Both the position numbers and the translations under genes were made by a program. A stretch of 64,000 nucleotides of DNA from positions 117,324 to 181,323 of the forward strand of contig NZ_JAGEVG010000009.1 in the NCBI RefSeq assembly GCF_017581925.1, given 5' to 3'. Below are positions 9,927 to 19,741 of this stretch, in pieces. Under the pieces are notes generated by a model, which had not been told where the DNA came from, did no database searches, and worked only from the letters and a program-made list of their open reading frames with translations. Source of the stretch: Gelidibacter pelagius (GTDB lineage Bacteria; Bacteroidota; Bacteroidia; Flavobacteriales; Flavobacteriaceae). Numbering within the stretch: position 1 is the first letter of the stretch; the number at the start of each line of letters is the position of its first letter.

Positions 9927-10754
9927 ATGTCAGTAAGAAAATTAAAACCGATCACACCAGGTCAGCGATTTAGAGTAGTAAATGGTTATGACGCCATTAC
10001 TACTGATAAGCCGGAAAAGAGCTTGCTCGTTCCGAACAAAAGATCGGGTGGTAGAAACAGTCAAGGAAAAATGACCATGCGCCAAATTGGTGGAGGTCAT
10101 AAAAGAAGGTATCGTATCATCGATTTCAAACGTAACAAAACTGGAGTTCCAGCAGAAATTGCATCTATCGAGTACGATCCAAACAGAACGGCATTTATCG
10201 CTCTTTTGAATTATCAAGATGGTGAGAAACGTTACATTATTGCTCAAGCTGGTATGAAAGTAGGGCAGAATGTAGTTTCTGGAACTGAGAATATTGCTCC
10301 AGAAATTGGAAATGCAATGACATTGAAGCATGTACCGCTTGGTACTATTATTTCATGTATTGAATTGCGTCCGGGACAGGGAGCTATTATGGCAAGAAGT
10401 GCTGGTTCATTCGCCCAATTAATGGCGAGAGATGGAAAATTTGCATCCGTGAAATTGCCTTCTGGCGAAACACGTTTGATTCTTGTAGAATGTATGGCGA
10501 CAATTGGCGCGGTATCTAATCATGATCATCAATTGATTGTCTCTGGTAAAGCAGGTCGATCAAGATGGTTAGGAAGACGTCCACGTACAAGACCGGTAGC
10601 AATGAACCCTGTCGATCACCCAATGGGTGGTGGTGAAGGACGTGCTTCAGGTGGTCATCCAAGATCAAGAAACGGAATTCCAGCTAAAGGTTATAGAACA
10701 CGTACTAAAACCAAAGCGAGCAACAAGTATATTGTAGAACGTAGAAAGAAATAA
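9927..10754 (+). CDS. rplB: 50S ribosomal protein uL2
   Basis: 275 residues, full length. It has [20 protein letters not shown] near the N-terminus and the C-terminal [18 protein letters not shown] with the histidine needed for peptidyl-transferase assembly. L2 binds 23S rRNA and bridges the subunits. It follows rplW after 10 bases. Confidence 0.99.
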   Translation: MSVRKLKPITPGQRFRVVNGYDAITTDKPEKSLLVPNKRSGGRNSQGKMTMRQIGGGHKRRYRIIDFKRNKTGVPAEIASIEYDPNRTAFIALLNYQDGEKRYIIAQAGMKVGQNVVSGTENIAPEIGNAMTLKHVPLGTIISCIELRPGQGAIMARSAGSFAQLMARDGKFASVKLPSGETRLILVECMATIGAVSNHDHQLIVSGKAGRSRWLGRRPRTRPVAMNPVDHPMGGGEGRASGGHPRSRNGIPAKGYRTRTKTKASNKYIVERRKK

Positions 10755-10764
10755 TTGAGATAAT

Positions 10765-11043
10765 ATGGCACGTTCATTAAAAAAAGGACCTTACATCCAT
10801 TATAAATTGAGTAAAAAAGTTGAAGAGAATGTAGCTTCAAATAAAAAGACGGTAATCAAAACGTGGTCTAGAGCCTCTATGATTTCACCAGATTTTGTTG
10901 GACAAACAATCGCTGTTCACAATGGTCGTCAATTTGTACCAGTTTATGTAACTGAGAACATGGTAGGTCACAAGTTAGGAGAATTTTCACCAACCCGATC
11001 TTTTAGAGGTCACGCAGGTGCAAAAAATAAAGGTAAAAAATAA
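10765..11043 (+). CDS. rpsS: 30S ribosomal protein uS19
   Basis: 92 residues. It starts [15 protein letters not shown] and contains the S19 signature [20 protein letters not shown] then [13 protein letters not shown]19 lies in the 30S head beside S13 and contacts A-site tRNA. It is 10 bases after rplB and 8 bases before rplV. Confidence 0.99.
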   Translation: MARSLKKGPYIHYKLSKKVEENVASNKKTVIKTWSRASMISPDFVGQTIAVHNGRQFVPVYVTENMVGHKLGEFSPTRSFRGHAGAKNKGKK

Positions 11044-11051
11044 GTAGAGCT

Positions 11052-11459
11052 ATGGGAAGTCGTAAAAAACAAATGGCAGACGCTATTAAGGAAGAAAAAA
11101 AGCACATCGCTTTTGCTAAACTTAATAACTGTCCTACATCACCGAGAAAAATGCGCTTAGTTGCGGATTTGGTTAGAGGACAAAAAGCTGAGATGGCTCT
11201 AAATATCTTAAGATTTAGCCCGAAAGAAGCATCTCGTCGTTTAGAGAAGTTGGTGCTTTCAGCAATTGCCAATTGGCAAGCAAAAAACGAAGATGCAAGC
11301 ATTGAAGATGCTGACTTGTTCGTTAAAGAGATCAGAGTAGATGGTGGCGCAATGTTGAAGAGACTACGTCCAGCACCTCAAGGTCGTGCACACAGAATTA
11401 GAAAACGTTCCAACCACGTGACCGTGGTTATTGGAGCAAAAAATAACACACAAGCTTAA
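11052..11459 (+). CDS. rplV: 50S ribosomal protein uL22
   Basis: 135 residues with a lysine-rich N-terminal extension ([18 protein letters not shown]) before the core. The core shows [18 protein letters not shown], the beta-hairpin that lines the exit tunnel, and [20 protein letters not shown], the L22 signature. The tunnel hairpin is a known site of macrolide resistance changes. No insertion is seen in it here. Confidence 0.98.
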   Translation: MGSRKKQMADAIKEEKKHIAFAKLNNCPTSPRKMRLVADLVRGQKAEMALNILRFSPKEASRRLEKLVLSAIANWQAKNEDASIEDADLFVKEIRVDGGAMLKRLRPAPQGRAHRIRKRSNHVTVVIGAKNNTQA

Positions 11460-11467
11460 ATAGAGAT

Positions 11468-12199
11468 ATGGGACAAAAGACAAATCCAATCGGAAATCGT
11501 TTAGGAATTATCAGAGGATGGGAATCTAACTGGTATGGTGGCAATGATTATGGAGATAAACTTGCTGAAGACGACAAGATTAGAAAATATATCCATGCTC
11601 GTTTATCTAAAGCAAGTGTGTCGAGAGTAATTATTGAGCGTACGCTTAAACTTGTAACCGTTACTATCACAACTGCAAGACCAGGTATCATTATCGGGAA
11701 AGGTGGTCAAGAGGTAGACAAGTTAAAAGAAGAGCTTAAGAAAATTACTGATAAGGAAGTTCAATTGAACATCTTCGAGATCAAGAGACCAGAATTGGAT
11801 GCCTTTTTAGTGGCATCTAGCGTTGCTCGTCAAATCGAGAATCGTATTTCTTACAGACGTGCCATCAAGATGGCTATTGCTGCAACAATGCGAATGAATG
11901 CTGAAGGAATCAAGATTCAAATTAGTGGTCGTTTAAACGGTGCTGAAATGGCACGTTCTGAGCACTACAAAGAAGGAAGAATTCCATTATCGACGTTTAG
12001 AGCCGATATTGATTATGCTTTAGTTGAGGCACATACTACTTACGGTAGATTGGGTGTTAAAGTGTGGATCATGAAAGGTGAAGTATATGGTAAAAGAGAG
12101 CTTTCACCGTTAGTTGGTTTATCCAAAAAACAAGGTGGCAAAGGAGGATCTGATTCGCCAAGACGTGGTGGGAATAACAAGGCCCGACGTAGAAAGTAA
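11468..12199 (+). CDS. rpsC: 30S ribosomal protein uS3
   Basis: 243 residues. It begins [23 protein letters not shown] domain carries [20 protein letters not shown], and the C-terminal domain has the S3 signature region. It ends with a basic tail ([10 protein letters not shown]). S3 forms part of the mRNA entry site and has helicase-related function. It sits 8 bases after rplV. Confidence 0.99.
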   Translation: MGQKTNPIGNRLGIIRGWESNWYGGNDYGDKLAEDDKIRKYIHARLSKASVSRVIIERTLKLVTVTITTARPGIIIGKGGQEVDKLKEELKKITDKEVQLNIFEIKRPELDAFLVASSVARQIENRISYRRAIKMAIAATMRMNAEGIKIQISGRLNGAEMARSEHYKEGRIPLSTFRADIDYALVEAHTTYGRLGVKVWIMKGEVYGKRELSPLVGLSKKQGGKGGSDSPRRGGNNKARRRK

Positions 12200-12218
12200 T
12201 TTTTAAAGTAAAAGAAAA

Positions 12219-12644
12219 ATGTTACAACCTAGAAAGACAAAATTCCGTAAGCAGCAAAAAGGCCGCATGAAAGGAAATACCGGTAGAGGACATGAACTTT
12301 CAAATGGAATGTTCGGAATAAAATCGGTACACGAAACGGGAATGTTTTTAACATCTCGTCAAATTGAAGCAGCTCGTATTGCAGCTACACGTTATATGAA
12401 AAGAGAAGGGCAACTTTGGATCAAAATATTTCCAGACAAGCCTATCACCAAGAAACCTCTTGAAGTACGTATGGGTAAAGGTAAAGGTGCTGTAGAATAT
12501 TGGGTAGCGGTAGTAAAACCTGGTAGAGTTATGTTTGAAGTAGGTGGCGTGCCAATAGACGTTGCAAAAGAAGCATTACGTTTGGCAGCTCAAAAATTAC
12601 CTGTAAAAACAAAATTCCTAATCGCCAGAGATTACGGTGTTTAA
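12219..12644 (+). CDS. rplP: 50S ribosomal protein uL16
   Basis: 141 residues. [20 protein letters not shown] and [20 protein letters not shown] are diagnostic. L16 positions the A-site tRNA acceptor arm in the peptidyl-transferase centre. It is followed 12 bases later by rpmC, the usual order. Confidence 0.99.
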   Translation: MLQPRKTKFRKQQKGRMKGNTGRGHELSNGMFGIKSVHETGMFLTSRQIEAARIAATRYMKREGQLWIKIFPDKPITKKPLEVRMGKGKGAVEYWVAVVKPGRVMFEVGGVPIDVAKEALRLAAQKLPVKTKFLIARDYGV

Positions 12645-12656
12645 TATATAGATATT

Positions 12657-12848
12657 ATGAAGCAATCAGAAATTAAACAGCTTTCTACAGCTGAATTACA
12701 AGATAAGTTAGGTGAAACTAAAAAGAGTTATGCTGACCTGAATATGGCTCATGCTATCTCACCGTTAGAAAATCCGATTCAATTACGCAACGTGAGACGT
12801 TCTGTAGCAAGAATTGCAACCGAATTAACTAAAAGAGAAGTACAATAA
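12657..12848 (+). CDS. rpmC: 50S ribosomal protein uL29
   Basis: 63 residues. MKQSEIKQLSTAELQDKL and NPIQLRNVRRSVARIATEL match L29, a small two-helix protein at the tunnel exit beside L23. It lies between rplP and rpsQ. Confidence 0.98.
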   Translation: MKQSEIKQLSTAELQDKLGETKKSYADLNMAHAISPLENPIQLRNVRRSVARIATELTKREVQ

Positions 12849-12866
12849 TTTGTATTCCGCTGAAAG

Positions 12867-13124
12867 ATGGAAAAAAGAAATTTAAGAAAAGAACGTATAG
12901 GAGTTGTAACTAGTAACAAAATGATGAAATCCATCGTTGTTGCCGAAGTTAAAAAAGTAAAACATCCTATGTATGGAAAATTCGTGTTAAAAACGAAAAA
13001 ATACGTTGCACACGATGAGACAAATGACTGTAACATTGGAGATACGGTAAAGATCATGGAAACAAGACCTTTAAGTAAATCTAAATGTTGGAGACTAGTA
13101 GAAATAATTGAAAGAGCTAAGTAA
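12867..13124 (+). CDS. rpsQ: 30S ribosomal protein uS17
   Basis: 85 residues. It shows [34 protein letters not shown], and [20 protein letters not shown], the S17 OB-fold signature. S17 binds the 5' domain of 16S rRNA early in assembly. It is separated from rplN by two bases. Confidence 0.99.
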   Translation: MEKRNLRKERIGVVTSNKMMKSIVVAEVKKVKHPMYGKFVLKTKKYVAHDETNDCNIGDTVKIMETRPLSKSKCWRLVEIIERAK

Positions 13125-13126
13125 TT

Positions 13127-13495
13127 ATGTTACAACAAGAATCAAGATTAAAAGTAGCTGATAACACTGGAGCAAAGGAAGTATTGACTATCCGTGTTCT
13201 AGGTGGTACTAAAAGAAGGTATGCTTCTCTAGGTGACAAGATAGTTGTTTCTGTAAAAGATGCAACACCTAATGGTAACATCAAAAAGGGAGCTGTTTCT
13301 ACAGCTGTTGTTGTACGTACCAAAAAAGAGGTAAGACGCCCAGACGGATCATATATCAGATTTGATGATAACGCTTGTGTACTTTTAAATCCGCAAGGAG
13401 AAATGAGAGGCACGCGTGTTTTTGGACCTGTAGCAAGAGAACTTCGTGATAAGCAATTCATGAAAATTGTATCATTGGCACCTGAAGTGCTGTAA
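13127..13495 (+). CDS. rplN: 50S ribosomal protein uL14
   Basis: 122 residues, exact usual length. [19 protein letters not shown] and [19 protein letters not shown] are the L14 signatures. L14 forms an intersubunit bridge and is the docking site of the silencing factor RsfS, whose gene is also in this window (33903-34274, minus strand). Confidence 0.99.
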   Translation: MLQQESRLKVADNTGAKEVLTIRVLGGTKRRYASLGDKIVVSVKDATPNGNIKKGAVSTAVVVRTKKEVRRPDGSYIRFDDNACVLLNPQGEMRGTRVFGPVARELRDKQFMKIVSLAPEVL

Positions 13496-13546
13496 AGACG
13501 CAGAATGTTGCGTTCCAACAGCTAAGCATTTCAAAAAAAGATAAAG
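13496..13546 (+). repeat. Small ACGCA/TGCGT hairpin in the rplN-rplX spacer
   Basis: A 51-base spacer begins right after the rplN stop with GACGCA, a 6-base gap, and TGCGTTC (13497-13515). It is a degenerate version of the AGACGCAA/TTGCGTCT hairpin found immediately after the rpsJ stop. Both occupy the same position relative to a stop codon. Confidence 0.45.
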
Positions 13547-13861
13547 ATGACGACAAAGTTTAAAATAAAAACAGGAGATACAGTACAAGTCATTGCCGGA
13601 GACCATAAAGGTACAGAAGGTAAGGTTGTAAAAATCTTAAAGGAAAAAAACAAGGCAATCGTTGAAGGCGTGAACATGGTTAAGAAACATACTAAACCAA
13701 GTGCACAAAGTCCTCAAGGTGGCATTGTAGAGAAAGAAGCACCTATTCATATTTCCAACCTATCACTTTTGAACAAGAAAGGTGAAACAACACGTGTTGG
13801 TTATAGAATGGAAGGTGATAACAAAGTGAGATTTTCTAAAAAATCAAATGAAGTAATTTAG
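13547..13861 (+). CDS. rplX: 50S ribosomal protein uL24
   Basis: 104 residues. The KOW motif is present at the N-terminus ([20 protein letters not shown]), followed by [21 protein letters not shown]24 initiates assembly of the 50S subunit near the tunnel exit. It is 2 bases from rplE. Confidence 0.99.
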   Translation: MTTKFKIKTGDTVQVIAGDHKGTEGKVVKILKEKNKAIVEGVNMVKKHTKPSAQSPQGGIVEKEAPIHISNLSLLNKKGETTRVGYRMEGDNKVRFSKKSNEVI

Positions 13862-13863
13862 TT

Positions 13864-14415
13864 ATGGCATATATTCCAAGATTAAAACAAGAGTATAAGG
13901 AAAAAGTAATTTCCGCTCTTACAGAAGAATTCGGATATAAGAACGTAATGCAAGTTCCTAAACTTCAAAAGATAGTATTATCAAAAGGAGTGGGTGCTGC
14001 AGTTGCCGATAAAAAATTAGTAGATCATGCAGTGGACGAATTGACTAAAATTTCAGGTCAAAAAGCGGTTCCTACAGTATCTAAAAAAGATATCGCATCG
14101 TTTAAATTACGTAAAGGTATGCCAATTGGCGCTAGAGTTACATTACGCGGAGAGCAAATGTATGAATTCCTAGACCGTTTGGTGACATCAGCATTACCAC
14201 GAGTAAGAGACTTTAACGGTATTAAAGCTAAAGGCTTTGACGGTAGAGGAAATTACAACTTGGGTATTACTGAACAAATTATATTCCCAGAGATTGATAT
14301 TGATAAAGTCAACAATATTTCTGGAATGGATATTACCTTTGTGACTTCAGCTGATACAGATAAAGAAGCAAAATCGCTATTAACAGAATTGGGTTTACCT
14401 TTTCAAAAGAATTAA
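13864..14415 (+). CDS. rplE: 50S ribosomal protein uL5
   Basis: 183 residues. [39 protein letters not shown] and [19 protein letters not shown] identify L5, the 5S rRNA-binding protein of the central protuberance that contacts S13 and P-site tRNA. It is separated by 3 bases from rpsN. Confidence 0.99.
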   Translation: MAYIPRLKQEYKEKVISALTEEFGYKNVMQVPKLQKIVLSKGVGAAVADKKLVDHAVDELTKISGQKAVPTVSKKDIASFKLRKGMPIGARVTLRGEQMYEFLDRLVTSALPRVRDFNGIKAKGFDGRGNYNLGITEQIIFPEIDIDKVNNISGMDITFVTSADTDKEAKSLLTELGLPFQKN

Positions 14416-14418
14416 GAT

Positions 14419-14688
14419 ATGGCTAAAGAATCAATGAAAGCCCGTGAGGTGAAAAGACAAAAAATGGTAGCTAAGTATGCTGAAAAACGTAAAGCTTTAA
14501 AAGAAGCTGGCGATTATGAAGGCTTACAGAAATTACCAAGAAATGCATCACCTGTACGTTTGCACAACCGTTGTAAATTGACCGGAAGACCAAGAGGGTA
14601 TATTCGTACTTTTGGGGTTTCTCGTGTGACGTTTCGCGAAATGGCAAACCAAGGCTTGATACCAGGTGTGAGAAAAGCATCTTGGTAA
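14419..14688 (+). CDS. rpsN: 30S ribosomal protein uS14, zinc-free form
   Basis: 89 residues with [20 protein letters not shown] and [20 protein letters not shown]. It is the long S14 type and lacks the CxxC...CxxC zinc ribbon of the 61-residue form: the only cysteine is the one in NRCKLTG. It binds the 30S head. It is followed by a palindrome-rich 190-base spacer instead of the usual immediate rpsH. Confidence 0.98.
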   Translation: MAKESMKAREVKRQKMVAKYAEKRKALKEAGDYEGLQKLPRNASPVRLHNRCKLTGRPRGYIRTFGVSRVTFREMANQGLIPGVRKASW

Positions 14689-14878
14689 AAACGCAATGCC
14701 TTGTGTTTCTGACACAAGCAATGGCCTTGCGTTTTTAACACAATGCGATTCATCGCATTGTAGAGATGCGATAAATCGCATCTTAGATGTTCAACATTTT
14801 ATTTGCACATCTTAGTAAGAGTATAAACTGGGCAAAGGTTTGGAGAGAACCAAAAACCAAGTCCGCAATTTAATATAA
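14687..14878 (+). repeat. Three consecutive palindromes in the rpsN-rpsH spacer
   Basis: A 10-base arm AAAAACGCAA (14687-14696, overlapping the stop codon) pairs with TTGCGTTTTT (14727-14736). It encloses an inner CTTGTGT/ACACAAG stem (14700-14718). Then follow CAATGCGAT-TC-ATCGCATTG (14741-14760) and AGATGCGAT-AA-ATCGCATCT (14764-14783). The first ends in five T and would pass as a weak terminator, though the operon continues. The remaining 95 bases have no clear feature. Confidence 0.75.
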
Positions 14879-15277
14879 ATGAATACAGATCCAATCTCAG
14901 ATTATCTAACGCGGGTTAGAAATGCAGTTATGGCCAACCACAGAGTTGTTGAAATACCTGCATCCAATCTAAAAAAAGAAATCACTAAAATATTATTCGA
15001 CCAAGGATATATTTTAAGTTACAAGTTTGATGACTCTTCAGTACAAGGCACTATCAAGATAGCCCTTAAGTACAACAAAGAGACTAAAGAACCTGTTATC
15101 AGAAAAATTCAAAGATTAAGTAAACCAGGTTTACGTAAATACGCAAGCTCAAGTGAAATGCCAAGAATCCTTAACGGACTTGGAATTGCAATTGTTTCTA
15201 CTTCTCACGGAGTAATGACAGGAAAGCAAGCGCATCGAGCGAATGTTGGTGGTGAGTTATTGTGCTACGTTTACTAA
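14879..15277 (+). CDS. rpsH: 30S ribosomal protein uS8
   Basis: 132 residues. MNTDPISDYLTRVRNAVMAN and the C-terminal GIAIVSTSHGVMTGKQAHRA are the S8 signatures. S8 binds the central domain of 16S rRNA and is the spc-operon repressor in E. coli. The long structured spacer just upstream is in the place where such feedback would act, but no S8-site similarity was established. Confidence 0.99.
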   Translation: MNTDPISDYLTRVRNAVMANHRVVEIPASNLKKEITKILFDQGYILSYKFDDSSVQGTIKIALKYNKETKEPVIRKIQRLSKPGLRKYASSSEMPRILNGLGIAIVSTSHGVMTGKQAHRANVGGELLCYVY

Positions 15278-15289
15278 AAAAGGGAAGAT

Positions 15290-15832
15290 ATGTCAAGAAT
15301 AGGAAATAATCCAATAGCAATCCCAGAAGGGGTTACAGTAGACGTCAAAGACAACGTAATTACCGTAAAAGGTAAGTTGGGTGAATTAGCTCAAGAATTT
15401 TCAAACGTTGAAATTACAGTTAAAGATGGTGAGGTGTCAGTTGCACGTCCATCAGACAGTAAAGAAGCAAGAACTAACCATGGTCTTTACAGATCATTGG
15501 TTAATAATATGGTACACGGCGTATCAGAAGGATGGACCAAACAATTGGAATTGGTAGGTGTAGGTTATAGAGCCACAAACCAGGGACAAAGATTAGATTT
15601 GGCTTTAGGGTTCTCTCATAATATCGTTTTATCAGTAGCTCCTGAAGTTACAGTAGAGACGATTTCTGAAAAAGGAAAGAATCCAATCGTAAAGTTGACT
15701 TCACATGACAAACAATTGGTAGGACAGGTAGCAGCGAAGATTCGCGGATATAGAAAACCTGAGCCTTACAAAGGAAAAGGAATCAAGTTTGTAGGAGAAG
15801 AATTAAGAAGAAAAGCAGGTAAATCAGCATAA
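15290..15832 (+). CDS. rplF: 50S ribosomal protein uL6
   Basis: 180 residues. [20 protein letters not shown] and the C-terminal [20 protein letters not shown] match L6, which lies near the factor-binding site of the 50S subunit. It is 12 bases downstream of rpsH and 10 upstream of rplR. Confidence 0.99.
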   Translation: MSRIGNNPIAIPEGVTVDVKDNVITVKGKLGELAQEFSNVEITVKDGEVSVARPSDSKEARTNHGLYRSLVNNMVHGVSEGWTKQLELVGVGYRATNQGQRLDLALGFSHNIVLSVAPEVTVETISEKGKNPIVKLTSHDKQLVGQVAAKIRGYRKPEPYKGKGIKFVGEELRRKAGKSA

Positions 15833-15842
15833 TCGTTTAGTT

Positions 15843-16199
15843 ATGGCATTGACAAAAAATCAAAGAAGATTAAGAATAAAAAGCAGAATCCGAAAGGTTA
15901 TTTCTGGAACAGAAACGAGACCTCGTTTGGCTGTATTTAGAAGCAATAAAGAAATTTATGCTCAAATTATAGACGATGTAACTGGTAATACTATTAGTGC
16001 TGCATCTTCAAGAGATAAAGATATTAGTTCTGCAAAAGGAACCAAATCAGAAATTGCTGCCCTTGTTGGGAAAGCGCTTGGTGAAAAAGCATTGAAGGCT
16101 GGTGTAGAAACAATCTCTTTTGATAGAGGTGGTTATCAATATCACGGAAGAGTAAAATCGTTAGCAGAAGGTGCTAGAGAAGCAGGACTAAAATTTTAA
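15843..16199 (+). CDS. rplR: 50S ribosomal protein uL18
   Basis: 118 residues with [38 protein letters not shown] and the C-terminal [21 protein letters not shown]18 binds 5S rRNA together with L5 and L25. The position between rplF and rpsE is standard. Confidence 0.99.
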   Translation: MALTKNQRRLRIKSRIRKVISGTETRPRLAVFRSNKEIYAQIIDDVTGNTISAASSRDKDISSAKGTKSEIAALVGKALGEKALKAGVETISFDRGGYQYHGRVKSLAEGAREAGLKF

Positions 16200-16205
16200 G
16201 ACATT

Positions 16206-16730
16206 ATGTATCGAAAATATAAAAACGCAGAATTAGTAAAGCCAAGTGGTTTAGACCTTAAAGATCATCTTATAGGGGTTCAGAGAGTTACTAAAGTTAC
16301 TAAAGGTGGTAGAGCATTCGGTTTTTCAGCTATTGTTGTAGTTGGAGATGAAGCAGGTGTTGTTGGACAAGGTTTAGGGAAATCTAAAGATGTTGCAACT
16401 GCAATTGCAAAAGGAATAGAAGATGCCAAGAAAAACTTGGTAAGAATTCCACTTCTTAGAAAGACTTTACCTCACGAACAAAAAGGTAAGTACGGCGGAG
16501 CACGAGTTAATATTATTCCAGCTACCGAAGGTACTGGAGTTATTGCTGGTGGAGCTGTAAGAACGGTTTTGGAGGCAGTTGGTATCCAAGATGTATTATC
16601 AAAATCTCAAGGATCTTCAAATCCTCATAACGTAGTTAAAGCAACTTTTGATGCCTTGTTACAATTGAGAAGCGCAAAATCTGTTGCTAAGGATAGAGGA
16701 ATTTCACTTGAGAAAGTATTTAACGGTTAA
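16206..16730 (+). CDS. rpsE: 30S ribosomal protein uS5
   Basis: 174 residues. The double-stranded-RNA-binding fold carries [20 protein letters not shown] and [15 protein letters not shown] text ([19 protein letters not shown]). The C-terminal half has [20 protein letters not shown]5 affects decoding fidelity and mRNA entry. It starts 6 bases after rplR. Confidence 0.99.
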   Translation: MYRKYKNAELVKPSGLDLKDHLIGVQRVTKVTKGGRAFGFSAIVVVGDEAGVVGQGLGKSKDVATAIAKGIEDAKKNLVRIPLLRKTLPHEQKGKYGGARVNIIPATEGTGVIAGGAVRTVLEAVGIQDVLSKSQGSSNPHNVVKATFDALLQLRSAKSVAKDRGISLEKVFNG

Positions 16731-16741
16731 TCAATACAATA

Positions 16742-16924
16742 ATGGCAAAGATTAAAGTAAAAAAAGTAAAGAGTGCTATCAACCGTACGCTACAACAAAA
16801 GAGAATATTGGAATCTTTAGGTTTGCGTAAAATGAATCAGGTTGTTGAGCATGACGATACGCCAAGTATCCTTGGAATGATTAATAAAGTTCAACATTTA
16901 GTTTCTGTAGAAGAAATAAATTAA
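16742..16924 (+). CDS. rpmD: 50S ribosomal protein uL30
   Basis: 60 residues: KVKKVKSAINRTLQQKRILE, then LGLRKMNQVVEHDDTPSILG and a terminal helix. This is the short bacterial L30. A 100-base spacer follows before rplO. Confidence 0.98.
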   Translation: MAKIKVKKVKSAINRTLQQKRILESLGLRKMNQVVEHDDTPSILGMINKVQHLVSVEEIN

Positions 16925-17024
16925 CAATATGCTTTCAATTTTATTAAAGGTTTAATGAATTATTCAATCTGACCTTAATATAAAATAGAATTGAACAGAT
17001 TAAACAAAATAATACAGCATAACA
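16925..17024 (+). other. AT-rich rpmD-rplO spacer with weak inverted repeats
   Basis: ATTAA(A)GGT at 16943-16951 can pair with ACCTTAAT at 16972-16979 around an inner TGAATTATTCA. TTCAATCTG at 16963-16971 and CAGATT at 16996-17001 offer an alternative pairing. There is no coding potential, no terminator T-tract and no clear promoter. Confidence 0.35.
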
Positions 17025-17477
17025 ATGGATTTAAGTAATTTAAAACCGGCTGAAGGGTCAGTTAAAAATCAAGGAAAAAGAATAGGTAGAGGACAAGGTT
17101 CTGGAAAAGGTGGTACCGCAACTCGTGGTCACAAAGGTGCTAAGTCACGTTCTGGTTATTCTAAGAAAGTAGGATTTGAAGGAGGGCAAATGCCACTTCA
17201 AAGACGTGTGCCTAAGTTTGGATTTACAAATATCAATCGTGTGGAATATCAAGGTGTGAACCTCGATAAATTACAGCAGTTGGTGGATGATAAAGTCATT
17301 AAGGACACTGTTGATTTGGTGACACTTTTAGAACTAGGTATTGTGAACAAGAATGATCTTGTTAAAATATTAGGTCGTGGTGAATTAACATCAAAATTAA
17401 CCGTAACTGCTCATAAATTTACTGCTTCAGCAAAAGCTGCTATTGAAGCTGCAGGAGGAGAAGCTGTAACTTTATAA
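17025..17477 (+). CDS. rplO: 50S ribosomal protein uL15
   Basis: 150 residues. The glycine- and basic-rich N-terminus (KRIGRGQGSGKGGTATRGHK) and FEGGQMPLQRRVPKFGFTN are characteristic. L15 is a late-assembly 50S protein with a long extension into the 23S core. It is 13 bases before secY, the conserved linkage. Confidence 0.99.
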   Translation: MDLSNLKPAEGSVKNQGKRIGRGQGSGKGGTATRGHKGAKSRSGYSKKVGFEGGQMPLQRRVPKFGFTNINRVEYQGVNLDKLQQLVDDKVIKDTVDLVTLLELGIVNKNDLVKILGRGELTSKLTVTAHKFTASAKAAIEAAGGEAVTL

Positions 17478-17490
17478 GATTGTTTAGAGG

Positions 17491-18837
17491 ATGAAATTTA
17501 TAGAGACTTTAAAAAATGTTTGGAAAATAACAGAACTAAAAGATAGAATCATGCTTACGCTTGGTCTACTTTTAGTTTATCGTTTTGGTGCTCAAGTCGT
17601 TTTACCAGGTATTGATGCAAGTCAATTGGGTGAGTTGGCCAGTAATACGGATCAAGGTATTTTAGGGCTTCTTAATGCCTTTACAGGTGGAGCTTTTGCA
17701 AATGCTTCTGTATTTGCCTTAGGGATCATGCCATACATTTCAGCTTCAATTGTTGTTCAATTAATGGGTATTGCAATTCCTTACCTTCAAAAATTACAGA
17801 AGGATGGAGCGAGTGGCCAAAAGAAGATAACTCAAATTACACGTTGGTTGACCATCGCTATCTGTTTGGTGCAAGCACCTGGATACTTGGCAAGTTTACC
17901 AGCTTTGGGTATTCCTACATCAGCGTTTTTATTGGGAACAGGAACGATGTTCTATGTGTCTTCAGTAATTATATTGGTTACAGGGTGTGTCTTTGCAATG
18001 TGGTTGGGTGAAAAGATTACCGATAAAGGTATTGGTAATGGGATCTCATTATTAATTATGGTTGGTATTATTGCCCGTATGCCTGCATCTTTTGTTCAGA
18101 ATTTTGCTTCAAGAGTAGAAGGTGGTGGAAACGGTGGAATGATGATGGTATTAATTGAATTGGTAATTTGGTTTGTGATCATTTTACTATCGATCATGTT
18201 GGTCATGGGTGTTCGTAAGATTGCCGTCCAATATGCACGTCGTACTGCCTCTGGTGGATACGAAAAGAATGTGTTTGGATCAAGACAATTTTTACCATTA
18301 AAATTGAACGCTTCTGGTGTAATGCCAATTATCTTTGCACAGGCAATTATGTTTGTTCCTACTTTAATTGGTAAAGGATTAGGTGAAGGTCCTGTTGGAC
18401 AATGGTTACAAACTAATTTCAATGACTTTTTTGGTCTTTGGTACAATATAGTATTCGGATTGTTGATTATCGTATTTACGTATTTCTACACCGCGATTAC
18501 TGTACCAACCAATAAAATGGCAGATGATTTAAAACGTAGTGGTGGTTTTATACCTGGTATTAGACCAGGAACTGAAACTTCTGAATATTTAGATAAGATA
18601 ATGTCTCAAATAACCTTACCAGGTTCTATATTTTTGGCAATGATTGCTGTGTTCCCAGCGGTTGTAGTTAAACTGATGGGCGTACAGGATGGTTGGGCAT
18701 TGTTCTTTGGTGGTACATCATTACTGATTATGGTAGGAGTGGCAATTGATACCATGCAACAGGTGAATTCATACTTATTGAACAAACACTATGACGGCTT
18801 AATGAAAACCGGCAAAAATAGAAAAGCAATAGCTTAA
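17491..18837 (+). CDS. secY: Preprotein translocase subunit SecY
   Basis: 448 residues with ten hydrophobic segments. Signatures include [20 protein letters not shown] and [16 protein letters not shown] near the N-terminus (plug and TM2), and [20 protein letters not shown] in the cytosolic loop. SecY forms the inner-membrane channel for Sec-dependent export with SecE and SecG. It sits at the end of the spc cluster. No adk or map gene separates it from infA. Confidence 0.99.
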   Translation: MKFIETLKNVWKITELKDRIMLTLGLLLVYRFGAQVVLPGIDASQLGELASNTDQGILGLLNAFTGGAFANASVFALGIMPYISASIVVQLMGIAIPYLQKLQKDGASGQKKITQITRWLTIAICLVQAPGYLASLPALGIPTSAFLLGTGTMFYVSSVIILVTGCVFAMWLGEKITDKGIGNGISLLIMVGIIARMPASFVQNFASRVEGGGNGGMMMVLIELVIWFVIILLSIMLVMGVRKIAVQYARRTASGGYEKNVFGSRQFLPLKLNASGVMPIIFAQAIMFVPTLIGKGLGEGPVGQWLQTNFNDFFGLWYNIVFGLLIIVFTYFYTAITVPTNKMADDLKRSGGFIPGIRPGTETSEYLDKIMSQITLPGSIFLAMIAVFPAVVVKLMGVQDGWALFFGGTSLLIMVGVAIDTMQQVNSYLLNKHYDGLMKTGKNRKAIA

Positions 18838-18844
18838 TATTATT

Positions 18845-19060
18845 ATGGCAAAACAAGCAGCAATAGAACAAGACGGATCAATTATTGAAGCATTATCAAA
18901 TGCTATGTTCCGTGTAGAATTAGAAAATGGACACATTGTAACTGCGCATATTTCTGGTAAAATGCGTATGCACTACATTAAATTGTTACCAGGAGACAAA
19001 GTAAAATTGGAAATGAGTCCTTATGATTTATCAAAGGCTCGCATAACATACAGATATTAG
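18845..19060 (+). CDS. infA: Translation initiation factor IF-1
   Basis: 71 residues: [40 protein letters not shown] and [20 protein letters not shown]. This is the OB-fold IF-1 with normal length. IF-1 blocks the A site during initiation. It starts 7 bases after secY. An 82-base spacer with a 14-base-period repeat follows. Confidence 0.99.
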   Translation: MAKQAAIEQDGSIIEALSNAMFRVELENGHIVTAHISGKMRMHYIKLLPGDKVKLEMSPYDLSKARITYRY

Positions 19061-19142
19061 ATTGCGGATTGGCAATTTGGGGTTTCAATTATGAAATCAA
19101 CAATCGTTAATCATCAATCGTTAATTATTAATCATTTATAAA
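19061..19142 (+). repeat. infA-rpmJ spacer with a period-14 word repeat
   Basis: CAATCGTTAAT occurs at 19101-19111 and again at 19115-19125, followed by the related TTATTAATCAT. The first part (ATTGCGGATTGGCAATTTGG) is also made of similar short words. No hairpin, terminator or exact promoter element is seen. Confidence 0.55.
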
Positions 19143-19259
19143 ATGAAAGTAAGAGCATCAGTTAAAAAAAGAAGTGCCGATTGTAAATTGGTGCGTCGAA
19201 AAGGAAGACTTTACGTCATTAACAAAAAGAATCCTAGATTCAAACAAAGACAAGGATAG
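19143..19259 (+). CDS. rpmJ: 50S ribosomal protein bL36, zinc-free form
   Basis: 38 residues, [20 protein letters not shown] at the N-terminus and NPRFKQRQG at the end. The frame is short but unmistakable and lies exactly where rpmJ is expected, between infA and rpsM. The zinc ligands of the C+ type (C11, C14, C27, H32) are mostly replaced: S11, N27 and F33/R32 around the last position, with only C14 kept. It therefore should not bind zinc. It ends 2 bases before rpsM. Confidence 0.97.
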   Translation: MKVRASVKKRSADCKLVRRKGRLYVINKKNPRFKQRQG

Positions 19260-19261
19260 AT

Positions 19262-19636
19262 ATGGCAAGAATTGCAGGTGTTGATATACCAAAACAGAAA
19301 AGAGGAGTAGTCTCTTTAACTTACATCTATGGGATAGGTGCAAGTAGAGCAAAAGATATCTTAGCCCAAGCTAAGGTTGACGAAAGCACAAAAGTTCAAG
19401 ATTGGACTGATGATGAAATCAGTAATATTCGTGAGGCCGTAGGCGCTTTTACTATTGAAGGCGAATTACGTTCTGAAATTCAATTAAACATTAAGCGATT
19501 AATGGATATTGGATGTTACAGAGGTATTCGTCATAGAGTTGGACTTCCATTAAGAGGTCAGCGTACTAAAAACAACTCTAGAACTAGAAAAGGTAGAAGA
19601 AAAACTGTTGCTAACAAGAAAAAAGTAACTAAATAA
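19262..19636 (+). CDS. rpsM: 30S ribosomal protein uS13
   Basis: 124 residues. [34 protein letters not shown] and the C-terminal [20 protein letters not shown] then [15 protein letters not shown]13 is in the 30S head and contacts P-site tRNA and L5. The order rpmJ-rpsM-rpsK is conserved. A 105-base repeat-containing spacer follows. Confidence 0.99.
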   Translation: MARIAGVDIPKQKRGVVSLTYIYGIGASRAKDILAQAKVDESTKVQDWTDDEISNIREAVGAFTIEGELRSEIQLNIKRLMDIGCYRGIRHRVGLPLRGQRTKNNSRTRKGRRKTVANKKKVTK

Positions 19637-19741
19637 TAACAAGACATTAGTCATTAGTAATGAGACGTTAGATGAATCTGTCTGAAATGTAAAAGTCTAG
19701 GATTCTAACAACTAAAAGCTAACAACTATAAACTAAAAATT
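19637..19741 (+). repeat. rpsM-rpsK spacer with period-7 and period-14 words
   Basis: CATTAGT is tandemly duplicated at 19645-19658 and followed by a near-inverse AATGAGACG word. CTAACAACTA occurs at 19705-19714 and 19719-19728. Nothing else recognisable lies in these 105 bases. Confidence 0.6.
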
